A stretch of 6,860 nt of DNA from Inquilinus sp. (GTDB lineage Bacteria; Pseudomonadota; Alphaproteobacteria; DSM-16000; Inquilinaceae). The notes under the pieces are model-generated. The model made no database searches. It saw nothing but the letters and a program-made list of their open reading frames with translations, and had not been told where the DNA came from. Location of the stretch: positions 1 through 6,860 of the forward strand of contig JABDIP010000466.1 in NCBI GenBank assembly GCA_013003675.1, given 5' to 3'. Positions 1 to 6,058 of the stretch are shown here, piece by piece (positions within the stretch are counted from its first letter, which is position 1; the number at the start of each line of letters is the position of its first letter). A program made the position numbers and the translations under genes.

Positions 1-1
1 G

Positions 2-124
2 GAGCAGCTCCGCGCCCTGGCGAACGGCATGCGCATCGCCGTGGCGCTCGTTGACACCGTTCCGCTCGGTGTCGATACTCCCGCCGACCTGGAGCGGGCG
101 GCGGCATTGCTGGCCCCCTCATAA
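2..124 (+). CDS. kdsB: 3-deoxy-manno-octulosonate cytidylyltransferase, C-terminal end (partial)
   Basis: Only the last 40 residues and the TAA stop (122-124) are present; the gene enters from the left edge. The readable tail contains EQLRALANGMRIAVALVD followed by LGVDTPADLERA. This matches the end of KdsB proteins, where a conserved (I/V)DTPxDLE motif closes the nucleotidyltransferase domain. KdsB is a cytosolic enzyme that couples CTP to Kdo, giving CMP-Kdo for lipid A/LPS inner-core assembly. The catalytic N-terminal part is outside the window. The stop codon lies at the outer edge of a long inverted repeat (123-209), which could also end this transcript. The following gene, pheA, is on the same strand 124 bp downstream. 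The assignment rests on the C-terminal motif and on neighbourhood; a related nucleotidyltransferase cannot be fully excluded from so short a piece. Confidence 0.85.
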   Translation, partial: EQLRALANGMRIAVALVDTVPLGVDTPADLERAAALLAPS

Positions 125-209
125 AAATGGGGACGCAACCCTTTTTCCGGTGCGCGAGCGCGGCGGTTGAACTGTCGGTGATCGGAAAAAGGGTTGCGTC
201 CCCTTTTTT
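123..209. repeat. Long inverted repeat, MITE/REP-like, with terminator geometry
   Basis: Two arms, 129-149 and 183-203, are perfect 21-bp reverse complements (left arm GGGGACGCAACCC, then T5, then CCG). Flanking A and T tracts extend the pairing to 123-149 against 183-209, with one mismatch (128/204). The unpaired centre is 33 bp. The right arm ends in six T residues (204-209), so on the plus strand the structure has the form of a strong intrinsic terminator for kdsB. Arms built on GGGGACGC(A/T)ACCCTTTTT are, as I recall, common around IS200-like/RAYT (Y1_Tnp) transposases in proteobacteria. A non-autonomous mobile palindrome is therefore an inference; no transposase is present here. The left edge coincides with the kdsB stop codon. 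Confidence 0.85.
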
Positions 210-248
210 GCCCCGTGCAAGCGCAACGCAACCAACGGCCGCCGGTCC

Positions 249-1112
249 ATGGGTTCAAACACGATCGCATTCCAGGGTTGGCCGGGGGCCAATTCCGACA
301 TGGCCTGCCGCCGGGTATTCCCCGACCATGCCACCTTGCCGTGCCCGTCCTTCGAGGAGACCATCGCCGCCGTCCATGACGGGCGTGCCGATGCGGGGAT
401 GATCCCGGTGGAGAACTCGGTCGCCGGGCGCGTCGCCGACATCCACCACATGCTGCCCAGCGCCGGGCTGCACATCAACGGCGAGCACTTCCAGCGGGTG
501 AACCATCATCTGCTGGCGGTGCCGGACGCCCGGCTGGAGGATCTGCATACCGTCTACAGCCACGTCCACGCCCTCGGCCAGTGCAAGGCCTTCATCGCCG
601 AACGCGGCCTGAAGCCGGTGGTGCACGCCGACACCGCCGGGGCGGCGAAGATGGTCGCCGAGCAGGGCGACCCGACCGTCGCCGCCATCGCCTCGTCGCT
701 GGCGGCGGAACTTTACGGCCTGGTCAGCCTGCGCGCCGACATCGAGGACGCCGAGCACAACACTACCCGCTTCCTGATCATGGAGCGCGAGGCCAAGCCG
801 CCGCCGCCCGGCGCCAAGGGCACCATCACCAGCTTCATCTTCGAGGTGCGCAGCGTGCCGGCGGCGCTCTACAAGGCGCTCGGCGGCTTCGCCACCAACG
901 GCGTCAACATGACCAAGCTGGAAAGCTACATGGTCGGCGGCCGCTTCGCCCAGGCGCAGTTCTACGCCGATGTCGAAGGCCATCCGGAAGACCGCCCGCT
1001 CAGGCTCGCCTTCGAGGAGCTCGGTTTCTTCTCGCGCCATTTCCACATCCTCGGCGTCTATCCGGCCCACCCCTTCCGCCAGGACCCGAGCCAAATCGCC
1101 GGCGACGATTGA
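249..1112 (+). CDS. pheA: Prephenate dehydratase with C-terminal ACT domain
   Basis: This 287-aa protein converts prephenate to phenylpyruvate, the committed step of phenylalanine synthesis, in the cytosol. Residues 4-178 form the catalytic PDT domain. The N-terminal signature is IAFQGWPGANS (6-16), followed by PVENSVAGRV (53-62) and the catalytic TRF motif at T173-R174-F175 (NTTRF). Residues about 191-272 form an ACT regulatory domain with ALYKALGGFATNGVNMTKLES (206-226), which in this family binds phenylalanine for feedback inhibition. The E. coli-type ESRP motif reads ESYM here, a variant I recall as usual in alphaproteobacteria. There is no fused chorismate mutase domain, so it is the monofunctional type. 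ATG 249 is chosen because the conserved N-terminus begins at once after it; no clear Shine-Dalgarno is visible. It lies downstream of kdsB and is convergent with murI. Confidence 0.97.
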   Translation: MGSNTIAFQGWPGANSDMACRRVFPDHATLPCPSFEETIAAVHDGRADAGMIPVENSVAGRVADIHHMLPSAGLHINGEHFQRVNHHLLAVPDARLEDLHTVYSHVHALGQCKAFIAERGLKPVVHADTAGAAKMVAEQGDPTVAAIASSLAAELYGLVSLRADIEDAEHNTTRFLIMEREAKPPPPGAKGTITSFIFEVRSVPAALYKALGGFATNGVNMTKLESYMVGGRFAQAQFYADVEGHPEDRPLRLAFEELGFFSRHFHILGVYPAHPFRQDPSQIAGDD

Positions 1113-1159
1113 CGGCGGGAACGGGTTCGCGCCGGCGGTCCCAGGCCCCACCCCTTGCC

Positions 1160-1242
1160 GTCATTGCGAGGTGCGAATGCGCCGTGGCAATCCAGTCCCG
1201 CCCTCGCCGCCCTGGATTGCCACGCCTGCGGCTCGCAATGAC
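1160..1242. repeat. Nested inverted repeat of the GTCATTGCGAG / CTCGCAATGAC type
   Basis: The outer arms, 1160-1170 (GTCATTGCGAG) and 1232-1242 (CTCGCAATGAC), are perfect 11-bp complements. The inner arms, 1183-1195 (CGTGGCAATCCAG) and 1212-1224 (CTGGATTGCCACG), are perfect 13-bp complements around a 16-bp centre. The linkers between the nested arms differ in length (12 and 7 bp), so a folded transcript would carry an internal bulge. From memory, this sequence type recurs as dispersed palindromes in the intergenic DNA of many proteobacteria. It occupies the 174-bp gap between the converging pheA and murI stop codons. A role as transcript end or mRNA stabiliser for both genes is plausible but inferred. 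Confidence 0.82.
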
Positions 1243-1286
1243 TGCCAAAAATGAGATTCTCTGGCCCGACGAGGAACAGCAGGGGC

Positions 1287-2144
1287 TCAACCGACCCGTT
1301 CGAATACGACAGGCCGGCCGAAGAAGCGCGAGGCGACGGCGGCGGTGGCGCCGTTGCAACCGGTGCTGAGGAAGCGGATCCCGCCGCCCTCGGCGGCGCC
1401 GCCGCCAGCCCCGTCGTCGAAATCCGGATGGCGTCGCAGATAGGCCTCCAGGCTGTCCGCCACCAGGCGCGGCTGGTCGAGAATCGGCACGCCCGCCGGC
1501 AACGCCGCGGCGAAGGCATCGGCGACCAGCGGGAAATGGGTACAGCCCAGCACCACCGTATCGGGCCGTCCCGCCGGGCAGCGTTCCTGCAGGGCGGCGA
1601 CGAAGCCGGCGACCAGCCCGGCGATCTCCGCCGCCGGCGCGTCCGCCTCGATCGCCGCCACCAGCCCCGGACAGGCCTGTTGCAGCACCGTGACCGCCGG
1701 CGCGCGGCGGCCGATCTCATACGCGAAGGCGCCGGTCGTCACGGTGCGCGGGGTGGCGAAGACGCCGATGGTGGCCGGCGGCGTCGGCCGGTCCGACGGC
1801 GGCGCGTTCACCTGCCAGGGCACCAGGGTGATCGGCTCGACCACCGGCACCAGCACGCCCAGCACCCGCCGCCCGCCATCGACGCCCGGCAGCCAATGCC
1901 GCTGCAGCCGGCGCAGCGCCACCGCCGAGGCGGTGTTGCAGGCCAGCAGCACCAGCCGGCAGCCGAGGCCGAACAGCCGCTCGACGTTTTCGACGGTCAG
2001 CCGATAGACCGCCTCCGCCGGCCGGTCGCCATAGGGCGCGTTGGCGTGGTCGCCGAGATAGGCGAAGCCCGGCCCGGGCAGTCGCCCGGCCAGCGCCCGC
2101 AGCACCGTCAGCCCGCCATTGCCGGAATCGAACACCCCGATCAT
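1287..2144 (-). CDS. murI: Glutamate racemase
   Basis: This 285-aa protein interconverts L- and D-glutamate without a cofactor, supplying D-glutamate for the peptidoglycan stem peptide in the cytosol. The family motifs appear in order: FDSGNGGLTVL at 5-15 (D6, S7), GDHANAPYGDR at 31-41, ACNTASA at 68-74 with the first catalytic cysteine C69, ACPGLV at 158-163, and LGCTHFPL at 199-206 with the second catalytic cysteine C201 followed by H203. Length is normal for the family. The linker 243-256 is unusually Gly/Ala-rich (DDGAGGGAAEGGG). ATG at 2142-2144 is chosen because the protein starts directly with the conserved MIGVFDSGxGG; the upstream Shine-Dalgarno is weak. It is transcribed towards pheA and divergently from the peroxidase gene. 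In alphaproteobacteria I recall murI usually sitting elsewhere, so this position is worth comparing. Confidence 0.96.
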   Translation of the reverse strand: MIGVFDSGNGGLTVLRALAGRLPGPGFAYLGDHANAPYGDRPAEAVYRLTVENVERLFGLGCRLVLLACNTASAVALRRLQRHWLPGVDGGRRVLGVLVPVVEPITLVPWQVNAPPSDRPTPPATIGVFATPRTVTTGAFAYEIGRRAPAVTVLQQACPGLVAAIEADAPAAEIAGLVAGFVAALQERCPAGRPDTVVLGCTHFPLVADAFAAALPAGVPILDQPRLVADSLEAYLRRHPDFDDGAGGGAAEGGGIRFLSTGCNGATAAVASRFFGRPVVFERVG

Positions 2145-2375
2145 CGGCGCTCGGATCGCGAACCGGGACGGTCGGCTGCGCTATCGGGCGGCCTGATGGA
2201 CACTGTCGGGAGCCTTTCGGGTTCCGGCGGACCTCGGATCGGGCCGTTGATGCGCGCCGATCCTGGCGATTCTTCGGCAGTCGGCTCCGTCTCGATATTG
2301 TCACACCGCGTCTGCGCGAATGTTGTTAGGCTTTCTCTCGCCGCCTTTCTTGGTTCAAGTCAGGCAGATCGTTCC
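2145..2375. other. Divergent intergenic region (murI / peroxidase)
   Basis: These 231 bp separate two divergent starts and must hold the promoters for both. The plus-strand reading frame of the peroxidase stays open across it, with ATGs at 2196 and 2250, but the translation (Gly/Ser/Arg-rich) looks like nothing and would put a long extension before a clear signal peptide. A TTGTCA at 2298-2303 could be a -35 element for the peroxidase gene, but no good -10 follows at 16-18 bp, so I do not call a promoter. No repeat or RNA was recognised. Confidence 0.5.
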
Positions 2376-3761
2376 ATGCATGCCGAATATGCCCGGAATG
2401 CCGCACGCCACGAGAAGGGCCGGTCCTGGCGCCTTCCGCTGGTCTGTGGTCTTGCCGCGTTGCTGGTCTATGGCTGTGACCGGACCGATTTGCCGGCTCC
2501 GGATCCGCAAGTCGCGAAGGGCCGCGATCTCTTCTTCAACGAGACCTTCGACGGCAATGGCCGGACCTGCGGCACCTGCCATCGGGAAGAGAACGACTTC
2601 GCCATCGATCCGGTCTTCATCGCCACCCTGCCGGACAACGATGCGCTGTTCGTCGCCGAGTTCACCCCGGCGCTCGCGGAGAACTTCGAGAATCCGCGGC
2701 TGATGCGGGAATTCGGGTTGATCCTGGAAAATCTGGACGGCTTCGGCGACCTGCCGAATCGCTTCGTCCAGCGCGGCGTGCCGCACGTGCTGGCCCAGCG
2801 CAATTCGATCGACAGCGCCGCCGGGCCGCGCACCGGCTGGTCGGGGGATGGCGCGCCGGGCGACGGGACCCTGCGATCCTTCGCGACCGGGGCCGTCATC
2901 CAGCATTTCACCAAGACCCTGGACAGGGTTCCCGGTGTCGATTTCCGCCTGCCGACCGACGACGAGCTGGATGCGCTGGAGGCGTTCCAACTGTCCCTGG
3001 GCCGGCAGGAGGATCTGCTGCTGCCGCTTGTCCTCAGGGGGACAACGGCGGCGCGGGGGCAGGAGATCTTCCTCGACAACACCCTGGGCAAATGCAACGC
3101 GTGCCACGCCAATGCCGGCGCCAATGGCGACCCCCGCATCTTCGGCGAAGGGGCCGGCAATCTGAACTTCAACACCGGCGTCGAGGATCTGCCGGATCAG
3201 CCGGCCGACCTGACCGGCGAGTTGGTGCCGCCGGATGACGGTTTCGGTGTTCCCGGAAACGGCGAGTTCAATACGCCGACGCTCGTCGAGGCAGCCGACA
3301 CCGGGCCGTTCTTCCACAACAACTCGATCGAGACCATCGAGGGCGCGGTCGCGTTCTACAATGGCGACGCCTTCAACGACTCGCCGGCCGGCCAGCTCAT
3401 TGCCGGTGCGACCGGCAGCGGCATCAACCTGGACGGGACGCAGGTGGTCGAGGTGGCGGCGTTCCTGCGGGTGATCAACGCGCTGGAGAACATCCGGGTC
3501 TCGATCGAGCGGTTGGAGCAGGGTGCCGCGCTCAGCCGCGAGCCGGCAAAGCGGGCGCTGCGGATCGCCGTCGCGGAGACCGATGACAGCATTGCGGTTC
3601 TGGCCGGCGGCGGCCTTCACCCCGAGGCGGTCGCCCATCTGCGGGCGGCGCGACTTCTGGCGGACCGCGCCGGGCGCAGCCTGTTCCGGCGGGGGCGGCT
3701 GGCGCGAGAGGCGATCGCCGAGCAGCGGCGGGCGCGTGCCGAGCTCGTGGAGGTGCCGTGA
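2376..3761 (+). CDS. Di-haem cytochrome c peroxidase-like lipoprotein
   Basis: The product is 461 aa. Residues 1-33 form a lipoprotein signal: basic KGRSWR, a hydrophobic stretch, then lipobox LVYG-C34. Asp at +2 (D35) would favour inner-membrane retention under the E. coli Lol rule. Two c-type haem sites are present, C65-GT-C68-H69 and C240-NA-C243-H244. The second is followed by NTPTLVEAADTGPFFHNNS (299-317) and an IEGAVAFY stretch, which resembles the TPTLRN..TAPYFHDGS..LEEAV block of bacterial cytochrome c peroxidase/MauG proteins. TGWSGDGAPG (153-162) and QHFTKTL (176-182) lie between the haems. The family uses two haems to reduce peroxide or oxidise a protein partner in the periplasm; the substrate here is unknown. 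Residues about 372-461 form a helical, Arg/Ala-rich tail I cannot assign. ATG 2376 is the in-frame start adjoining the signal peptide. The stop overlaps the next gene's start (TGATG). Confidence 0.87.
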   Translation: MHAEYARNAARHEKGRSWRLPLVCGLAALLVYGCDRTDLPAPDPQVAKGRDLFFNETFDGNGRTCGTCHREENDFAIDPVFIATLPDNDALFVAEFTPALAENFENPRLMREFGLILENLDGFGDLPNRFVQRGVPHVLAQRNSIDSAAGPRTGWSGDGAPGDGTLRSFATGAVIQHFTKTLDRVPGVDFRLPTDDELDALEAFQLSLGRQEDLLLPLVLRGTTAARGQEIFLDNTLGKCNACHANAGANGDPRIFGEGAGNLNFNTGVEDLPDQPADLTGELVPPDDGFGVPGNGEFNTPTLVEAADTGPFFHNNSIETIEGAVAFYNGDAFNDSPAGQLIAGATGSGINLDGTQVVEVAAFLRVINALENIRVSIERLEQGAALSREPAKRALRIAVAETDDSIAVLAGGGLHPEAVAHLRAARLLADRAGRSLFRRGRLAREAIAEQRRARAELVEVP

Positions 3762-4183
3762 TGACCATGCGGAAACGCCGACCGACGACGGCGCGCCGCG
3801 GTGCGCTCTTCGCCCTGGCAATGTCGGCGGTCGTGCTGTTCTGTCCGATCGGTGTGTGGGGGCAGCGCACGACCGAGCAGTTCATCCCCATCGGCCAGTC
3901 GCCCGGGCTGTCCGGGACCGTCACCTATGCCGGCGAGATCGCCGCGACCGATCCCGGCGCGCGAACCATCACCCTGAGCCGGCCCGCGGATGCCGGGACG
4001 GTGACCGTCGGTGTGGCGCGGAACACGCGGATCTGGCTGGACCGTTCGTCGGTCGGGCGGCCGACCCTGGCCGGCAGGTTTGCCGATCTGGCCCCGGGCA
4101 GCGTTGTCGAAATCCATTTCCGGGATCCCGACCGGCGGCAGGTTGCCGAGTGGATCAAGGTCGAGTCCGACCGGCCGGACTGA
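3761..4183 (+). CDS. Small exported beta-rich protein, DUF5666-like (hypothetical)
   Basis: The product is 140 aa. MTMRKRRPTTARR is strongly basic and is followed by a hydrophobic segment (about 15-31) and a likely signal peptidase site near VWG34-Q35, so the mature protein should be periplasmic. Residues about 50-136 alternate like beta strands: SGTVTYAGEIAATDPGARTI, then VTVGVARNTRIWL, then LAPGSVVEIHF, then VAEWIKVE. This pattern resembles DUF5666/OB-fold-like domains; function is unknown and the family match is tentative. The gene is coupled to the peroxidase: its ATG shares an A with the TGA stop. GGAGGTG at 3749-3755 gives a good ribosome binding site 6 bp from this ATG. A GTG at 3758 is possible but only 3 bp from that site; ATG 3767 is another alternative. 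A periplasmic partner or accessory of the peroxidase is inferred only from the coupling. Confidence 0.78.
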   Translation: MTMRKRRPTTARRGALFALAMSAVVLFCPIGVWGQRTTEQFIPIGQSPGLSGTVTYAGEIAATDPGARTITLSRPADAGTVTVGVARNTRIWLDRSSVGRPTLAGRFADLAPGSVVEIHFRDPDRRQVAEWIKVESDRPD

Positions 4184-4205
4184 CGCGTCGCCGAGGCGCC
4201 GTCAG
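4180..4205. terminator. Palindrome spanning two facing stop codons, possible bidirectional terminator
   Basis: CTGACG (4180-4185) and CGTCAG (4200-4205) are complementary, and the stem continues inward imperfectly (CG/CG, then TC/GG with one bulge). The TGA of the exported-protein gene (4181-4183) and the TGA of nudC (4202-4204 on the other strand) occupy matching positions in the arms. There is no T tract, so intrinsic termination is uncertain. Part of the symmetry arises simply because both genes end in TGA. Confidence 0.35.
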
Positions 4206-5143
4206 CCGTCGGCCGCCAGCCACTCGTCGACCAGCCGGCGGGCGATCGAGTCGCGGCGCGGCAGGCGGAAGCTCTCGTCTTCCGGCGAGGCCCGCAGATC
4301 CGCCCGGCTGTACCAGCCGGCGTCCTCCAACTCGTCGTCGCCGAAGAAGATCTCTGTCGTCGTCGCCCGGGCGGTGAAGCCGACCATCAGCGATTGCGGG
4401 AACGGCCAGGGCTGGGAGGATTGATAGCGGATATCGGCGACCTCGATCCCGACCTCCTCCTTGATCTCGCGGGCGACCGCCATCTCCAGGCTCTCGCCCG
4501 GCTCCAGAAAGCCGGCCAGCACCGAATGCATGCCCGGCGGCCAGATCCTCTGCCGGCCCAGCAGGCAGCGGTCGCCGTCGTGCACCAGCACGATCACCGC
4601 CGGGTCGGTGCGCGGGAAGTGCAGCGTGCCGCAGTCGGCATTGCCGCAGGTGCGGCGGTGGCCGGCCTCGTGGCTCTCGGTTGTGTGGCCGCAGACGCCG
4701 CAGAAGCGGTGGCGCTGGTGCCACCACAGCAGGCCGCGGGCATAGGCCAAGAGGGCGCCGTCGCCGCGCGGCATCAGCGGCCCGGTGGTGCGCAGATCGA
4801 CGAAGGTGCCATGCCCGGCCAGGGCCGGCTCGTCCTCCGGTGCCGCCACCCCGCCGACATCGATGGCGACATAGGCGACGCCGTCGGCGATGCCCATGAA
4901 CGCCTCCTGCCGGCTGAGCCGCCGCCACCAATCGCCGGCCGCCGACGGCAGCGCCGGGCGCGGCGCCTCGCGCGGGCCGGCGATCAGGTTCTTGGCCCGC
5001 CACACCGGCACCAGCCGGGTCGACGGATCGCGCAGCCGCTCGGCCAGCCAGGCATCGTCGTGCCGCCGTTCGGCGTGCCGCTCAAGCCCCGGATGGATGT
5101 AGAAATTCTCCGCCGCGGCGTCCGGCGGCTGATCGCGCGTCAC
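4202..5143 (-). CDS. nudC: NAD(+)/NADH diphosphatase, NudC-type Nudix hydrolase
   Basis: The product is 313 aa from the GTG start. It cleaves NAD(H) to NMN(H) and AMP, and family members also remove NAD caps from RNA in the cytosol. The N-terminal domain (about 12-140) is the usual divergent NudC N-domain. A zinc ribbon follows: C148-x2-C151 and C166-x4-C171; the second knuckle is CGNADC rather than the shorter CxxC. CGTLHFPRTDPAVI leads into the Nudix domain. The Nudix box matches G211-x5-E217-x7-R225-E226-x2-E229-E230-x-G232. The NudC-specific SQPWPFPQS is at 243-251. GTG 5143 is preferred because AGAGG lies 6 bp upstream and the homologous sequence starts soon after. The alternative ATG at 5192-5194 also has a GGGAG site and would add 17 residues, but those codons are AT-richer than the gene and look non-coding. 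Confidence 0.96.
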   Translation of the reverse strand: MTRDQPPDAAAENFYIHPGLERHAERRHDDAWLAERLRDPSTRLVPVWRAKNLIAGPREAPRPALPSAAGDWWRRLSRQEAFMGIADGVAYVAIDVGGVAAPEDEPALAGHGTFVDLRTTGPLMPRGDGALLAYARGLLWWHQRHRFCGVCGHTTESHEAGHRRTCGNADCGTLHFPRTDPAVIVLVHDGDRCLLGRQRIWPPGMHSVLAGFLEPGESLEMAVAREIKEEVGIEVADIRYQSSQPWPFPQSLMVGFTARATTTEIFFGDDELEDAGWYSRADLRASPEDESFRLPRRDSIARRLVDEWLAADG

Positions 5144-5152
5144 GAGTGACCT

Positions 5153-5181
5153 CTTGTCTTTATCAACCGAATGGCAAGAAT
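5153..5181 (+). promoter_or_regulatory. Possible promoter for the PLDc_N-like/TPR protein gene
   Basis: CTTGTC (5153-5158) matches the alphaproteobacterial -35 CTTGAC at five of six positions. After 17 bp, AAGAAT (5176-5181) matches TATAAT at four positions. It lies in the 104-bp divergent gap and would leave a leader of about 60 bp before the ATG at 5248. Called by eye only. Confidence 0.3.
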
Positions 5182-5210
5182 GATCGCCGATCATCCCTTC
5201 TCCCGGTCAA
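5181..5210 (-). promoter_or_regulatory. Possible nudC promoter
   Basis: On the minus strand, TTGACC (5210-5205) could be a -35 element, followed 18 bp later by CGATCA (5186-5181), which shares three positions with the alphaproteobacterial -10 CTATAT. Transcription would then start near 5174, downstream of the ATG at 5194 and upstream of the GTG at 5143, which favours the GTG start. The -10 match is poor, so this is weak evidence. Confidence 0.25.
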
Positions 5211-5247
5211 CGATAGACCGCTCTCGGCGCGTTTGGGAGGTGCCATC

Positions 5248-5988
5248 ATGCCGATCCTCATCGCCGTCACGGTCGGCCTTCAGTTGATGTGCGCCGTGCA
5301 TGTCGCCCGCACCGGCCGGCCGACGACCTGGATCTTCGTCGTGATGATGCTGCCGGTCGCCGGCAGCCTCGCCTACCTGCTCCTCGAGATCCTGCCGGAA
5401 TGGCGACACAGCCGGGCGGCGCGGCAGGCCGCCACCGACATCGGCGACATCGTCGATCCGGATCGCGAGGTGCGGCGCCTGGCGCTGGAGGTCGACCGGG
5501 CCGCCACGGTGGAGAACAGGTTCGCCCTCGCCAAGGAGCTGCTGCGCCGCGACCGGCAGGAGGAGGCGCGGCCGCTGCTCGAAGCATGCCTGGCCGGGGT
5601 GCACGCCGACGATCCCGGCATCATGATGGCCCTGGCGCGGGCCCGGTTCGGCTGCGGCGACCATGCCGGGGTGGTCGACACCCTCGACCGCCTGCGCGCC
5701 GCGCACCCCGATCTCTCCTCCGCCGACGGCCATTTGCTCTATGCCCGGGCCCTGGAAGGGCTCGGCCGCGACGGCGACGCGCTCGGCGAATACGCCGCCC
5801 TGACCGAGTACTTCCCCGGCGAGGAGGCGCGCTGCCGCCACGCGCTGCTGCTGCAGCGCCTCGGCGACGTCGATGCCGCCCGCGGCGTGTTCGCCCAGGT
5901 GGTGCGCTCGGTCGACCTCGGCAACAAGCTCTATTTCCGCGCCCAGCGCGACTGGTACGAGGTCGCCCGCCGCAATCTGCAGGAATAG
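5248..5988 (+). CDS. Membrane-anchored TPR-like protein with PLDc_N-like N-terminus
   Basis: The product is 246 aa. Two hydrophobic segments (about 2-20 and 28-48) flank ARTGRPTTW, and the second reads WIFVVMMLPVAGSLAYLLLEI. This resembles the PLDc_N domain found at the N-terminus of cardiolipin synthases, but no HKD phospholipase motif follows. Residues about 87-220 are paired helices of TPR type: FALAKELLRRDRQEEARPLL, then PGIMMALARARFGCGDHAGVV, then HLLYARALEGLGRDGDALGEY, then RHALLLQRLGDVDAARGVF. This suggests a bitopic or hairpin-anchored protein with a helical scaffold for protein binding; the side of the membrane and the partner are unknown. ATG 5248 is chosen over the open frame from 5146 because GGGAGGT (5235-5241) lies 6 bp upstream and the first helix begins there. 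It is divergent from nudC and followed by a short paralogue. I do not know a gene name for it. Confidence 0.86.
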   Translation: MPILIAVTVGLQLMCAVHVARTGRPTTWIFVVMMLPVAGSLAYLLLEILPEWRHSRAARQAATDIGDIVDPDREVRRLALEVDRAATVENRFALAKELLRRDRQEEARPLLEACLAGVHADDPGIMMALARARFGCGDHAGVVDTLDRLRAAHPDLSSADGHLLYARALEGLGRDGDALGEYAALTEYFPGEEARCRHALLLQRLGDVDAARGVFAQVVRSVDLGNKLYFRAQRDWYEVARRNLQE

Positions 5989-6023
5989 AGGCTGATTTGG
6001 CTGGCCGGGGCCAGGCGCCGGTC

Positions 6024-6035
6024 CCCACGCGTGGG
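6024..6035. repeat. 12-bp perfect palindrome in the intergenic region
   Basis: CCCACGCGTGGG is perfectly self-complementary and lies 36 bp after the stop of the first TPR-like gene, before the AT-rich stretch in front of its paralogue. It could be an operator half-site pair or part of a transcript-end structure, but no T tract follows. With GC-rich DNA, a 12-bp palindrome is only mildly surprising. Confidence 0.4.
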
Positions 6036-6058
6036 TTGTATTCAGCTTCACCGGTGTC

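Noticed and set aside
123..209. Reading the 123-209 inverted repeat as a riboswitch, attenuator or CRISPR-like unit
   Set aside because: There are only two arms forming one hairpin, with no repeated spacer units and no leader peptide rich in Phe codons. A terminator or mobile palindrome explains it better.
255..1151. Minus-strand open frame of 298 codons opposite pheA
   Set aside because: It is the antisense shadow of pheA, with no recognisable motifs and low-complexity composition.
2298..2326. Possible promoter TTGTCA-N17-TGTTGT upstream of the peroxidase gene
   Set aside because: The -10 candidate matches TATAAT at only three positions and the alphaproteobacterial consensus poorly, so it was not listed as a promoter.
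1251..2375. A long plus-strand open frame continuous with the peroxidase gene, giving an 836-aa protein
   Set aside because: The first 375 codons mostly run antisense to murI and give an Arg/Gln-rich sequence without domains. A lipoprotein signal peptide begins right after ATG 2376, which marks the true start. The open frame is an effect of high GC content.
2355..3821. Minus-strand open frame of 488 codons opposite the peroxidase gene
   Set aside because: The opposite strand encodes two CxxCH sites and a lipobox; this frame shows no domain and is a GC-driven shadow.
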